This document shows, one piece after another, positions 8,658 through 15,225 of a stretch of 64,000 nt of DNA. Made by a program: the position numbers and the translations under genes. A model generated the notes under the pieces. It was given only the letters and a program-made list of their open reading frames with translations. It did no database searches and was not told the origin of the DNA. How positions within the stretch are numbered: the stretch's first letter is position 1; each line of letters opens with the position of its first letter. The stretch comes from Desulfomicrobium baculatum DSM 4028 (GTDB lineage: Bacteria > Desulfobacterota > Desulfovibrionia > Desulfovibrionales > Desulfomicrobiaceae). The stretch covers positions 1,304,501-1,368,500 of the forward strand of contig NC_013173.1 in NCBI RefSeq assembly GCF_000023225.1, written 5' to 3'.

Positions 8658-9491
8658 ATGAGCGAAGTGAACACCAGCGAGAATCCTGACCCGAAGACCA
8701 CGGCCAAGGAGGATCTGAGAGCGCAGCGATACGAACTGCTCCAGCAGCTGGAGGACTGGCTCGAAACGCCGATGCTGGTTCTTGCATTCGTATGGCTGGC
8801 GCTGCTGATCGTGGAGTTGATCTGGGGCGAGAGCCATTTATTCTACACGATCGGCACGGTCATCTGGGTCGTCTTCATCCTCGACTTCGCGGTGAAATTC
8901 GCCCTGGCTCCGCAGAAGGGTGCATTCCTCAGGCGGCACTGGCTGACCGCCATTTCGCTGCTGCTCCCGGCTCTGCGTATCTTTCGCATATTCCGGATGT
9001 TTCGGCTGCTTCGCCTGGCTCGCGCGGGGCGGGGTCTGCGTTTGCTGCGCGTCGTCAGTTCGCTGAACCGCAGCATGAAGGCCCTGAGCGCGAGCCTCAG
9101 CCGACGGGGTTTTGGCTATGTGATCTCCCTCACGGTGCTGGTCACGCTCGCCGGGGCGGCCGGGATATACACTTTCGAGAAAGAGGCGCTTGGCGGCCCA
9201 GACACCTACGGCGAGGCGCTGTGGTGGACCTCCATGATCATGACGACGATGGGTTCGCAGTACTGGCCGCTGACGGCCGAGGGGCGAGTGCTGTGCGTTT
9301 TTCTGGCGCTGTACGCTTTTGGCGTCTTCGGCTATGTGACAGCGGCCCTGGCCACCTTCTTCGTCGGTCGCGACGCGGAGAATGACGAGGCCGAGTTGGC
9401 CGGGGGCAAACAATTGGCCGCGCTCCGGGATGAGGTTATCGCCCTGCGTGATGAGATTCGCGCCCTGTCGCGGCGTTCGCCAGGGTCATGA
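8658..9491 (+). CDS. Voltage-sensor-type ion channel (6TM K+-channel-like)
   Basis: A 277-residue cation-channel protein of the voltage-gated superfamily. Membrane segments S1-S3 lie at about 40-60, 68-88 and 93-105. S4 is strongly charged (RIFRIFRMFRLLRLARAGRG, about 110-130). S5 lies near 152-172, then a pore loop and S6 (about 208-232), and a coiled-coil tail (LRDEVIALRDEIRAL). Oddly, the selectivity-filter position reads TTMGSQYWP (about 195-203) instead of the TVGYGD-type potassium filter, so ion preference is uncertain. Start ATG is preceded by GGGGGAACCCG. A 42-bp copy of the S6-coding DNA recurs at 11500 beyond the histidine kinase. Confidence 0.85.
   Translation: MSEVNTSENPDPKTTAKEDLRAQRYELLQQLEDWLETPMLVLAFVWLALLIVELIWGESHLFYTIGTVIWVVFILDFAVKFALAPQKGAFLRRHWLTAISLLLPALRIFRIFRMFRLLRLARAGRGLRLLRVVSSLNRSMKALSASLSRRGFGYVISLTVLVTLAGAAGIYTFEKEALGGPDTYGEALWWTSMIMTTMGSQYWPLTAEGRVLCVFLALYAFGVFGYVTAALATFFVGRDAENDEAELAGGKQLAALRDEVIALRDEIRALSRRSPGS
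9318..9359 (+). repeat. 42-bp direct repeat, copy 1 (within channel gene S6)
   Basis: Matches 11500-11541 at 41 of 42 bases (one T/C difference). It encodes FGVFGYVTAALATF of the channel. See copy 2. Confidence 0.9.
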
Positions 9492-10241
9492 AGTGTTATG
9501 GAGAAGAACACAGGAATTTGGGACACAGGGAAGGTGTCTCATGATTCGGAGTCCTTCCGTGTCGATGCGGTTCACGTCCGGGCTTACCTGCGGCGCATGT
9601 GGGTCCGTATTGCTCCAGGCCGCGTACATATCCGTCTTACCACCGTCCATACCCTAGCCCGTGACCGCTTCAGTCGCTGCCAAACGGCCTCAACTCCCTT
9701 GCCGCGCAAAAACTACGACGAGACACACAAAAACTGCGCACGGAAGCAAAAACGTGTTCCAGTGCTCCCTCCAATGGTGATATAGAAAAAAGAATATGAT
9801 TCATTAATCACTATAGTTGAGTAGCTCAAAACGTCACATACACCGCAATCTGAAATATTGGGCATAAAGGTTGCTAATTTTTTGACATAATATAAAATTT
9901 AGCTGCAAAATCTAGGCTGTCAGTCGACAAACTCAAGATCGATGCTTATTTTAACTCGAATAGGCACACAATGAAATCAAATTTTTCTATAAGCGTATTT
10001 AGAAATATTGCTTGTGAATAGATCTGGTTATAAAAAGAGCCACGCGGGTCACTTTCTCTTGTGATAAAATCTGACGCGCGACTAAATGTATTTAAAAGCT
10101 TGATAGTTATCACAGGCGTTGAGTCTGTGAATGTCGAACAATTCAAAGACCTTTCGTGTAGTTTCGTAGCATTAATTGCTCAGCATCCAAATATGGACAA
10201 CGTTTTTAATCAAGACGCAAGCTCTGATAATGGAGTTGTCG
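9492..10241. other. AT-rich intergenic stretch
   Basis: After the channel stop there are about 290 bp of GC-rich sequence without a convincing gene; GGAATTTGGGACAC near 9512 is of a kind often seen beside REP-associated transposases (recollection, weak). From about 9785 composition turns sharply AT-rich and stays so through the histidine kinase, marking a foreign segment. A 78-codon frame starting GTG 10061 overlaps the kinase start but reads unlike a protein. Confidence 0.45.
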
Positions 10242-11405
10242 ATGGTCGAAAAAATAATATCAACGCGGAGAAATTTTGGACGCATTCCATCTTTTGATTA
10301 TTTTGAACTCATTGAAAACGCCCCTATTGGTTTTTACGCCTCAACAGTAGATGGAAAAATTCTCTCAGTAAATTATGCATTCATGAAAATACTTGGATAT
10401 AATTTAGATGATGAATTAAAAAAATCAATTTCGACATTTTCGGATCAATTTTATATAAACACAGAAGATAAAAATATAATACAAAAAATTATAGAAAAAG
10501 ATGATTCAGTCAACAATTATGAATGTAGTTTTCTACGCAAGGATGGAATGGTCGCGTGGGTGTCTATAAGCGCACGTGCTGTAAGAGATATAAGCGAAAA
10601 TATAATATTGATTTTGGCATTTGTAACAGACATTTCTGATCGCAAAACGACAGAAATGGAGATAAAACGAACCAGCGATCAACTTCGACAGGTTTTGGTT
10701 GAAAAAGACAAGTTCTTTTCGATTATTGCGCACGACCTACGATCTCCAATTTCCGGGTTGCTCAGCCTCACCAAGCTATTATCTGAAAATCATGTAAATT
10801 TTTCAGTCGATGAAATACAAAAAATCTACGAGAGCATGTATTCCTCCGTGCAAAGACTGTTTGCCTTGCTGGAGAATCTTCTGGAATGGGCATCAATGCA
10901 GCGCGGGATGGCCACATTTAAACCACGCGAACTTGAGTTGGACAACCTGATCAATCGCGCACTGATACTGTTACGAAGCACGATTGATCAAAAAAAAATA
11001 TCTATGAAATGCATGGTGCCGTTTGGGTTGAAAGTTTTTGCAGATGAGCAAATGATCAATTCAGTATTGCGCAATCTATTCTCAAATGCATTCAAATTTT
11101 GCAATATAGGAGGATCGGTGACAATTTCTGCAACCCAAGATTGCGGTGATGTCACTATTTCTGTTGAAGATGATGGCGTAGGGATGGATCAAATGACTAA
11201 ATCTAAGATATTTTCTATTGATTTCAAAACATCACAGTCTGGTACAAAAGGGGAAAAAGGCTCCGGGCTTGGATTGATCTTATGCAAAGAGTTCATGGAA
11301 AAGCATGGCGGCCGGATTTGGGTTGAAAGTCAACTAAATTCCGGGTGCAAAATTTCTATTTTTTTCCCAAGAGAAGACAAAGAAATTCGAGATGTTATCC
11401 AGTAG
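10242..11405 (+). CDS. PAS-domain sensor histidine kinase (AT-rich, probably transferred)
   Basis: A 387-residue cytoplasmic sensor kinase without membrane helices. It has a PAS domain (about 20-135, FELIENAPIGFYAS, KILGY, SFLRKDG), a HisKA phosphoacceptor helix with His164 in IIAHDLRSPISG, and an HATPase with the N box (LRNLFSNAFKF), G1 (VEDDGVGMD) and G2 (GSGLGLILCKEF). I chose ATG 10242, six bases after GGAG; frames opening upstream lack ribosome sites. No response regulator lies nearby, so its partner must be encoded elsewhere. Base composition (about one-third GC by eye) is far below the flanks. Its last codons and the DNA after the stop recur, inverted, at 23951-24064. Confidence 0.9.
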   Translation: MVEKIISTRRNFGRIPSFDYFELIENAPIGFYASTVDGKILSVNYAFMKILGYNLDDELKKSISTFSDQFYINTEDKNIIQKIIEKDDSVNNYECSFLRKDGMVAWVSISARAVRDISENIILILAFVTDISDRKTTEMEIKRTSDQLRQVLVEKDKFFSIIAHDLRSPISGLLSLTKLLSENHVNFSVDEIQKIYESMYSSVQRLFALLENLLEWASMQRGMATFKPRELELDNLINRALILLRSTIDQKKISMKCMVPFGLKVFADEQMINSVLRNLFSNAFKFCNIGGSVTISATQDCGDVTISVEDDGVGMDQMTKSKIFSIDFKTSQSGTKGEKGSGLGLILCKEFMEKHGGRIWVESQLNSGCKISIFFPREDKEIRDVIQ

Positions 11406-11486
11406 TTTTTTTCCGAGGCGAGAAAAACTAATTTCCCGGCCCGCAGGAGTGCTTTATCTTGACCTCGGTCCTTTTGATGAGTGAAC
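11376..11486 (+). repeat. Kinase-tail repeat, copy 1
   Basis: Covers the last ~10 codons of the histidine kinase and about 80 bp after its stop. The inverted partner at 23951-24064 shares CAAAGAAATTCGAG, CCGAGGCGAGAAAA and TTGACCTCGGTCCTTTTGATG; identity by eye is 80-85 percent across the unit. Confidence 0.85.
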
Positions 11487-11499
11487 CTCACCTTTGCGC

Positions 11500-11541
11500 T
11501 TTGGCGTCTTCGGCTACGTGACAGCGGCCCTGGCCACCTTC
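11500..11541 (+). repeat. 42-bp direct repeat, copy 2 (orphan channel fragment)
   Basis: Near-identical to 9318-9359. Here it lies outside any gene: the sequences on both sides do not match the channel gene, so it is a detached S6-coding fragment. With copy 1 it brackets the AT-rich histidine kinase block. Confidence 0.9.
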
Positions 11542-11654
11542 ACGCCGAGCCAACGCTGCGGCAGTCCGGGGTTGCGCGGCTGTTGGGAAGTGATCGCTTA
11601 CGGACGGCGATCCTGGCTGCTGAGCTTGTTCGGTGGATGTCTCAGAGAATTGAT

Positions 11655-12026
11655 TCATTCGTTAGGAACGCAGGGATAGCGGCATGGAACCTGAATGCAG
11701 AGGTAGCGCTCCAGATCGATGCTGCCAGTATCGTCGAACTCTACGCCTTCATTTTCGAGCAACCGCTTCTGGTCTTCATAACCATTGGCGGCCCCAAGGG
11801 CGATGCGTCCTTCCCGGTTGACCACGCGGTGCCAAGGGAGTCCGTGCGTGTGGGAGCATGTGTGGAGAATCCGCGCGACTTGCCGGGCGGCCCGCCGGTT
11901 TCCGGCCATGCCCGCGATCTGCCCGTACGTGGCGACCCTGCCGGCGGGAATGCTGCGGATGGCTTCGATCACACGGGTGGTGAACGATTGGTGCGATTGG
12001 CGCGCTTGATGCGATTGCCGCGTCAT
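11655..12026 (-). CDS. Alkyltransferase-like (ATL) DNA-repair protein
   Basis: A 123-residue relative of the DNA-binding domain of O6-methylguanine-DNA methyltransferase. The family core is visible: VIEAIRSIPAGRVATYGQIA (about 20-39), GNRRAARQVARIL and the active-site region GLPWHRVVNREGRI (about 73-86). The catalytic Cys of PCHRV is replaced by Trp (PWHRV), the hallmark of ATL proteins, which bind alkylated guanine and recruit nucleotide excision repair instead of accepting the alkyl group. The chain extends about 15 residues beyond the usual end (CIQVPCRYPCVPNE), perhaps through fusion to unrelated sequence. The ribosome site is weak. Confidence 0.88.
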   Translation of the reverse strand: MTRQSHQARQSHQSFTTRVIEAIRSIPAGRVATYGQIAGMAGNRRAARQVARILHTCSHTHGLPWHRVVNREGRIALGAANGYEDQKRLLENEGVEFDDTGSIDLERYLCIQVPCRYPCVPNE

Positions 12027-12128
12027 GAATAGTCTGCCGTTGCTCTCTCGTGTTGATGCGGCCTTCGTCCGGGCTTTCCTGCCCGGCGCATGAGGACCCG
12101 TGCGGGACTCGTGTGCCAGTATATTTCA

Positions 12129-12149
12129 GAAAAATTCAAGATTCAAGAT
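12129..12149 (-). repeat. Dispersed ATCTTGAATCTTGAATTTTTC motif, copy 1
   Basis: The minus strand reads ATCTTGAATCTTGAATTTTT, the same as 25466-25485. Related versions lie at 3922-3941 and 25714-25732. All are outside genes or at a gene end. Confidence 0.6.
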
Positions 12150-12188
12150 TTGACACTCGCCTTTAACAGATCAAACCCCACCCCGGAG

Positions 12189-12213
12189 AAGCGTGCTCAA
12201 AGAGAGCACGCTT
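12189..12213 (+). terminator. Hairpin, possible terminator
   Basis: Perfect 10-bp stem AAGCGTGCTC/GAGCACGCTT with a five-base loop, followed by only a weak T-run (TTAGTGTG). It lies before the leader region of the 98-residue ORF. Confidence 0.45.
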
Positions 12214-12264
12214 TAGTGTGTCGTAATGAATAGATCTTGCGCGTTGATTCAAAAAGGAGTTATA

Positions 12265-12312
12265 GTGAAGGAAAATCATTGTTTATCCTTTTATTACGGA
12301 ATGTTTCGTTAA
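12265..12312 (+). CDS. Possible 15-codon leader ORF
   Basis: GTG at 12265 follows AAAAAGGAGTTATA, a near-perfect ribosome site, and reads 15 codons (through HCLSFYYG) to TAA. It sits 22 bp before the next gene and may be a leader peptide or a chance match. Its own ribosome site is the only support. Confidence 0.25.
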   Translation: MKENHCLSFYYGMFR

Positions 12313-12334
12313 TTCAACCTTAGGAGGTGTTGAT

Positions 12335-12631
12335 ATGAGTTGGCATGCGAAGGCGATGGCGAGCTACGACCACGGTTGGAGCGATTATGTGGCTGGACTG
12401 AAACAGGCGCTCATCGAACTGGAACAGGATATCACCGAAGCCGAGAAGATGAGCGATAGCTGCACGTTGGAGTGGTGTGAGGCGATTGAACATGTCGTGG
12501 ATGAACTTTCCAACGCGATATACACCATTCACGAGCCGGTGTTCTCCACCGATGAACAATCCCAATCAATCAAGGACATGCGCAAGCGGATTCATGACAT
12601 CTATCATCGCTACAAAATGGTTAAACCGTAA
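12335..12631 (+). CDS. Small helical protein, unknown family
   Basis: A 98-residue acidic, mostly helical protein with a strong ribosome site (TTAGGAGGTGTTGAT before ATG) and a good terminator 85 bp downstream, so it is very likely expressed as a single gene. Sequence features are WSDYVAGLKQALIELEQDI (about 18-36), a Cys pair at about 49 and 54 (CTLEWCEA), and a helical tail. It has no signal peptide or membrane segment. I do not recognise the family. Confidence 0.7.
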   Translation: MSWHAKAMASYDHGWSDYVAGLKQALIELEQDITEAEKMSDSCTLEWCEAIEHVVDELSNAIYTIHEPVFSTDEQSQSIKDMRKRIHDIYHRYKMVKP

Positions 12632-12715
12632 TCAGTCCCGATTTGGTCTTGTTTTAGCCATCCTTTGGCTCAATACGACGACTGAATCTGAAATCAGACC
12701 CTACAAACAGAAATA

Positions 12716-12741
12716 GGGATTTCAGGCTAAACTGAAATCCC
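12716..12741. terminator. Strong intrinsic terminator
   Basis: Perfect 10-bp stem GGGATTTCAG/CTGAAATCCC, six-base loop, followed by TTGTCTTCTTTT. It closes the 98-residue ORF. On the minus strand it directly follows the tRNA-3'-end-like repeat at 12746, the usual order of a tRNA gene and its terminator. Confidence 0.8.
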
Positions 12742-12745
12742 TTGT

Positions 12746-12775
12746 CTTCTTTTGTCGGGACCGATGGGACTCGAA
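12746..12775 (-). repeat. tRNA-3'-end-like repeat, copy A
   Basis: The minus strand reads TTCGAGTCCCATCGGTCCCG followed by AC-A instead of GCCA, i.e. a T-loop plus acceptor end. It is identical to copy B (13894-13923) at 28 of 30 positions. No 5' half of a tRNA is present, so it is a tRNA-end fragment of the kind left at attachment sites. Confidence 0.7.
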
Positions 12776-12781
12776 CAGCCA

Positions 12782-13330
12782 TCACTTCAGATACACGTCC
12801 TGCAGCGTTTCCAGAAGCGTATGGAACTCTTCGTGTTTTCCTTCTCCAATCCACTCTCGCTCGTGCTTCTTGAAGTTTTCGCAAAGCTTGCCGACCGAGC
12901 CTGCATCCAGGATCTTGTCAGCCATGGGAAAAACATCCGTGTTTTCCGTGGTGATATGCTGGACCATCAGCTCCACATAATCCGCCGCGGCAGCCCGCAC
13001 TTCTGTCATGTCCGGCACGCCCAAGGTCCCCGCCAGTCCATTTTTGATCCGGGCGATATGGATGCGGCCCTGTTCGTGCTCATAGATCAAGACTCCGATG
13101 TGCCCGGTAATATGGTCCACTCCGGCGGCTTCCATGGCCCGAAACAGGTATTTCTCTTCTTTGCCGTGATGGCACTTGTCGACGAAAACCGTCAAAAATT
13201 CGAGGATGCCTTCAAGATGTTCGGGGGGGACCGCACCTCCGTCGAGCAGTCGCGTTGACACGGTTTTCAGGATTTCCAGCATGAGCTCGATGTCCTGGTG
13301 TTCCAAGATGAGTTCTTTTGTCGCATGCAT
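12782..13330 (-). CDS. Hemerythrin-like cation-binding protein
   Basis: A 182-residue four-helix hemerythrin/HHE protein. Iron-ligand positions are visible: LILEHQDIE (His11), CHHGKEEKYLF (His/Glu near 54-58), LIYEHEQGR (His near 85) and LMVQHITTENTDVF (His/Glu near 123-127). Such proteins bind O2 or a diiron centre and are common in sulfate reducers as oxygen-sensing or storage proteins. ATG follows AAAGGAGATCGAC, a strong ribosome site. Together with the DUF488 gene upstream it lies between tRNA-end repeats A and B, as if carried as a small cassette. Confidence 0.9.
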   Translation of the reverse strand: MHATKELILEHQDIELMLEILKTVSTRLLDGGAVPPEHLEGILEFLTVFVDKCHHGKEEKYLFRAMEAAGVDHITGHIGVLIYEHEQGRIHIARIKNGLAGTLGVPDMTEVRAAAADYVELMVQHITTENTDVFPMADKILDAGSVGKLCENFKKHEREWIGEGKHEEFHTLLETLQDVYLK

Positions 13331-13399
13331 GTCGATCTCCTTTTACGAGAGGTGCTGGCCCCGGCGTCGTTGCGGCGGATTTCAACCGGCGGATGCATC

Positions 13400-13750
13400 T
13401 CATCGCAGTTGTGTTTCCAGATATTCCTTCAAGGCGACCGCTTGATTGCAGTCCCGGTCGCGCGCGGAAAAAAGCAGCGTCAGCGTGCCGTGGTTGCCCA
13501 GTTGAAGCAGTCGCGCGACTGCGTCGGGCCGGGAATCCAATTCGGAAAAGTAACGTCTTTTGAATTCCTCCCACAGCGCGGGCGCGTGCCCGAACCATCG
13601 GCGCAGGGCCGTACTCGGGGCGACATCCTTGAGCCACGCGTCCGCACGCACGCGCTCCGTGCTCATGCCGCGCGGCCAGACCCGGTCCACAAGAACGCGG
13701 ACGCCATCGTCTTCCACGGGATCGTAGATTCGTTTAATGATGATTTTCAT
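13400..13750 (-). CDS. DUF488 family protein
   Basis: A 116-residue DUF488 protein: KRIYDPVEDDGVRVLVDRVWPRG-type opening (about 6-28), WLKDVAPSTALRRWFGH (about 39-55), and the conserved tail LLFSARDRDCNQAVALKEYL (about 92-111). The family is small, soluble and of uncertain biochemistry. Length is typical. The hemerythrin gene follows 69 bp downstream in the same direction and they may share a transcript. The start ATG has a poor ribosome site. Confidence 0.88.
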   Translation of the reverse strand: MKIIIKRIYDPVEDDGVRVLVDRVWPRGMSTERVRADAWLKDVAPSTALRRWFGHAPALWEEFKRRYFSELDSRPDAVARLLQLGNHGTLTLLFSARDRDCNQAVALKEYLETQLR

Positions 13751-13893
13751 CGTATTTTTTAATCAGACCGCAGCAAAACGATCATCCGCCGGGTCCCGAA
13801 GTGACGGTCGGTTGATAACGCATATCACGATACCATGTCAGGAGAACAGAAAAAATATCCTCAAGCCGTTACCCCGAGCAAGGGAGCGGAAGG

Positions 13894-13923
13894 TTTCTTT
13901 TGGCGGGACCGATGGGACTCGAA
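13894..13923 (-). repeat. tRNA-3'-end-like repeat, copy B
   Basis: The minus strand ends ...CCCATCGGTCCCGCCA, so this copy keeps the CCA. It is a direct repeat of copy A about 1.15 kb away. The bases 5' of the T-loop (GCGGGA) do not pair as a T-stem, so it is a junction product and not a tRNA gene. Confidence 0.7.
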
Positions 13924-13989
13924 TCCCGCGGCCTTGGTGAGAAAATACGGGAGTCCCTTCATTTTCCTCAAGCGGGGAGGAGGGGCTTG

Positions 13990-14278
13990 GCTCTTGAATT
14001 ATTCCAATTTTCGAATAATTTTTACTTACCGTTGAATAATGCAAACCTGTCGCGGCGGCGACGTGCGCCTGGGTATAGCCAAATTCATGGCAGGCCTTGC
14101 CGATGGCTGCGTCTCGGAGTGAACGGCTCTCTGCGCCAGCTAGCCTCTTCCAAGGACGGGCGGTCGGCAACGAGCTGGGCGCGAGGGTTTTCCTTGAAGG
14201 CGCTTTTGTCCTTGAGCAGAGGGAGAGCTTTTCCAGAAATGTATTCTTTCCGAGCAAGTATTGCTGGGGTTGCCCCAT
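13990..14278 (-). pseudogene. Decayed REP-associated tyrosine transposase (C-terminal part)
   Basis: The minus strand encodes pieces of the C-terminal domain of an IS200-like/REP-associated transposase. These include YLLGKNTFLEKLS, then in a shifted frame LLKDKSAFKENPRAQ and VADRPSLEE, then back in the first frame RDAAIGKACHEFGYTQAHVA and TGLHYSTVSK (a DnaA-like helix-turn-helix). The two frame changes and loss of the N-terminal HUH catalytic part show it is dead. It joins repeat B on its downstream side. Confidence 0.75.
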
Positions 14279-14290
14279 AATTAGCTTCTA

Positions 14291-14902
14291 TTAATCTGTG
14301 AGCGCAAGCTCCGCCCCGAGGCTGGCAAATGCAGAGGCAAATCCACGCCGCAGCCAGGTTTGCACTCGTGGAGACTCGATAACGGTCTTGCGGAATACAT
14401 GTGCGAGAAAACCATAGATAACGAATATTATGAACGTCATCGCCATGAAAGTAGCGCTGAGTAGAAGAAGCTGGAAAAGAGGCTCGTCCGTGCCTAGTTG
14501 AATAAATTGCGGAAGGAAAGCCAAGAAGAAGATGGTCAGTTTGGGGTTGAGAATGTTGAGCAGGAACGCTTTTACGACCAAGCCAACGGCCGTTTTTGTG
14601 GAAGGGGTTGCGTCAATGGCGAAAGCCGCCTTGTCACGCCATGTCGCATAAGCGACGTAGAACAAGTAAACAACACCAGCGTACTTCAGAGTCTGGAAAG
14701 CAAGCGCGCTTGTATGCATGATGGTGGCAAGACCCAAAACTGTAGCCATGAGGTGGGGGAGTATCCCGGCCGTGCACCCTAACGCGGCGAACACACTTGC
14801 CTTTCGACCTTGGATAAGCCCGGTAGAGACTGTGTAGATTACCCCGGTTCCAGGAATAAGCACCACGATTAACGATGTGATGAAGAACTCAATGCTGATC
14901 AT
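14291..14902 (-). CDS. LysE/RhtB-family amino acid exporter
   Basis: A 203-residue six-helix exporter of the LysE/RhtB family, which pumps amino acids or their derivatives out through the inner membrane. Family signs are the N-terminal IPGTGVIYTVSTGLIQGRKA (about 17-36; usually PGP), the central LKYAGVVYLFYVAYATWRD (about 73-91) and NILNPKLTIFFLAFLPQF (about 113-130). Length is normal. It lies between tRNA-end repeats B and C. Substrate cannot be read from sequence. Confidence 0.9.
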   Translation of the reverse strand: MISIEFFITSLIVVLIPGTGVIYTVSTGLIQGRKASVFAALGCTAGILPHLMATVLGLATIMHTSALAFQTLKYAGVVYLFYVAYATWRDKAAFAIDATPSTKTAVGLVVKAFLLNILNPKLTIFFLAFLPQFIQLGTDEPLFQLLLLSATFMAMTFIIFVIYGFLAHVFRKTVIESPRVQTWLRRGFASAFASLGAELALTD

Positions 14903-15225
14903 TTGATATATCCCCTTTGTCCTCTCATGCCCCTATTTTGAACAATTGGGGAGGAGGGCAGATCTTGAAATTAACAATCATTCGGCTTTTTATCCGAACA
15001 GGAACGTATTGCGAGGCCGATGGGACTCGAACCCACGGCCTCCGGCGTGACAGGACGATGAAGGACGCTTTACTCTACTGAATTTATCTAGTTACGTAGT
15101 TTCATGTAGTCTTGTGTGGGTTCCTGTGGGTTCAAAAACCCACAAAAAGCCCACACACGAATCATTTCAAAAAAACTATAACGCAGCGCTCTGCGGAAAT
15201 TTCCGTAGCAGCGCCATGTTATATT
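14903..15225. other. Gene-free interval with tRNA-like fragment
   Basis: Holds tRNA-end repeat C and a GTGGGTTCCTGTGGGTTC / AACCCACA cluster at 15115-15150 resembling, inverted, 7066-7082. No coding frame is convincing. The interval marks the junction before the helicase-nuclease locus. Confidence 0.5.
15015..15031 (-). repeat. tRNA-3'-end-like repeat, copy C
   Basis: Shares CCGATGGGACTCGAA with copies A and B. On the minus strand GTGGG-TTCGAGT-CCCAT forms a proper T-arm followed by CGGCCTC, and about 25 bases of an anticodon-side segment precede it. There is no CCA and no 5' half, so it is a truncated tRNA relic. Confidence 0.65.

Noticed and set aside
10061-10297. 78-codon frame overlapping the kinase start
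   Set aside because: GTG start with no ribosome site; composition unlike a protein and it overlaps the kinase.
13894-13923. Complete tRNA gene
   Set aside because: Only the T-loop and acceptor 3' strand are present; no D-arm, anticodon arm or 5' acceptor, and the T-stem does not pair.
15000-15060. Complete minus-strand tRNA gene
   Set aside because: A good T-arm but no 5' half and no CCA.
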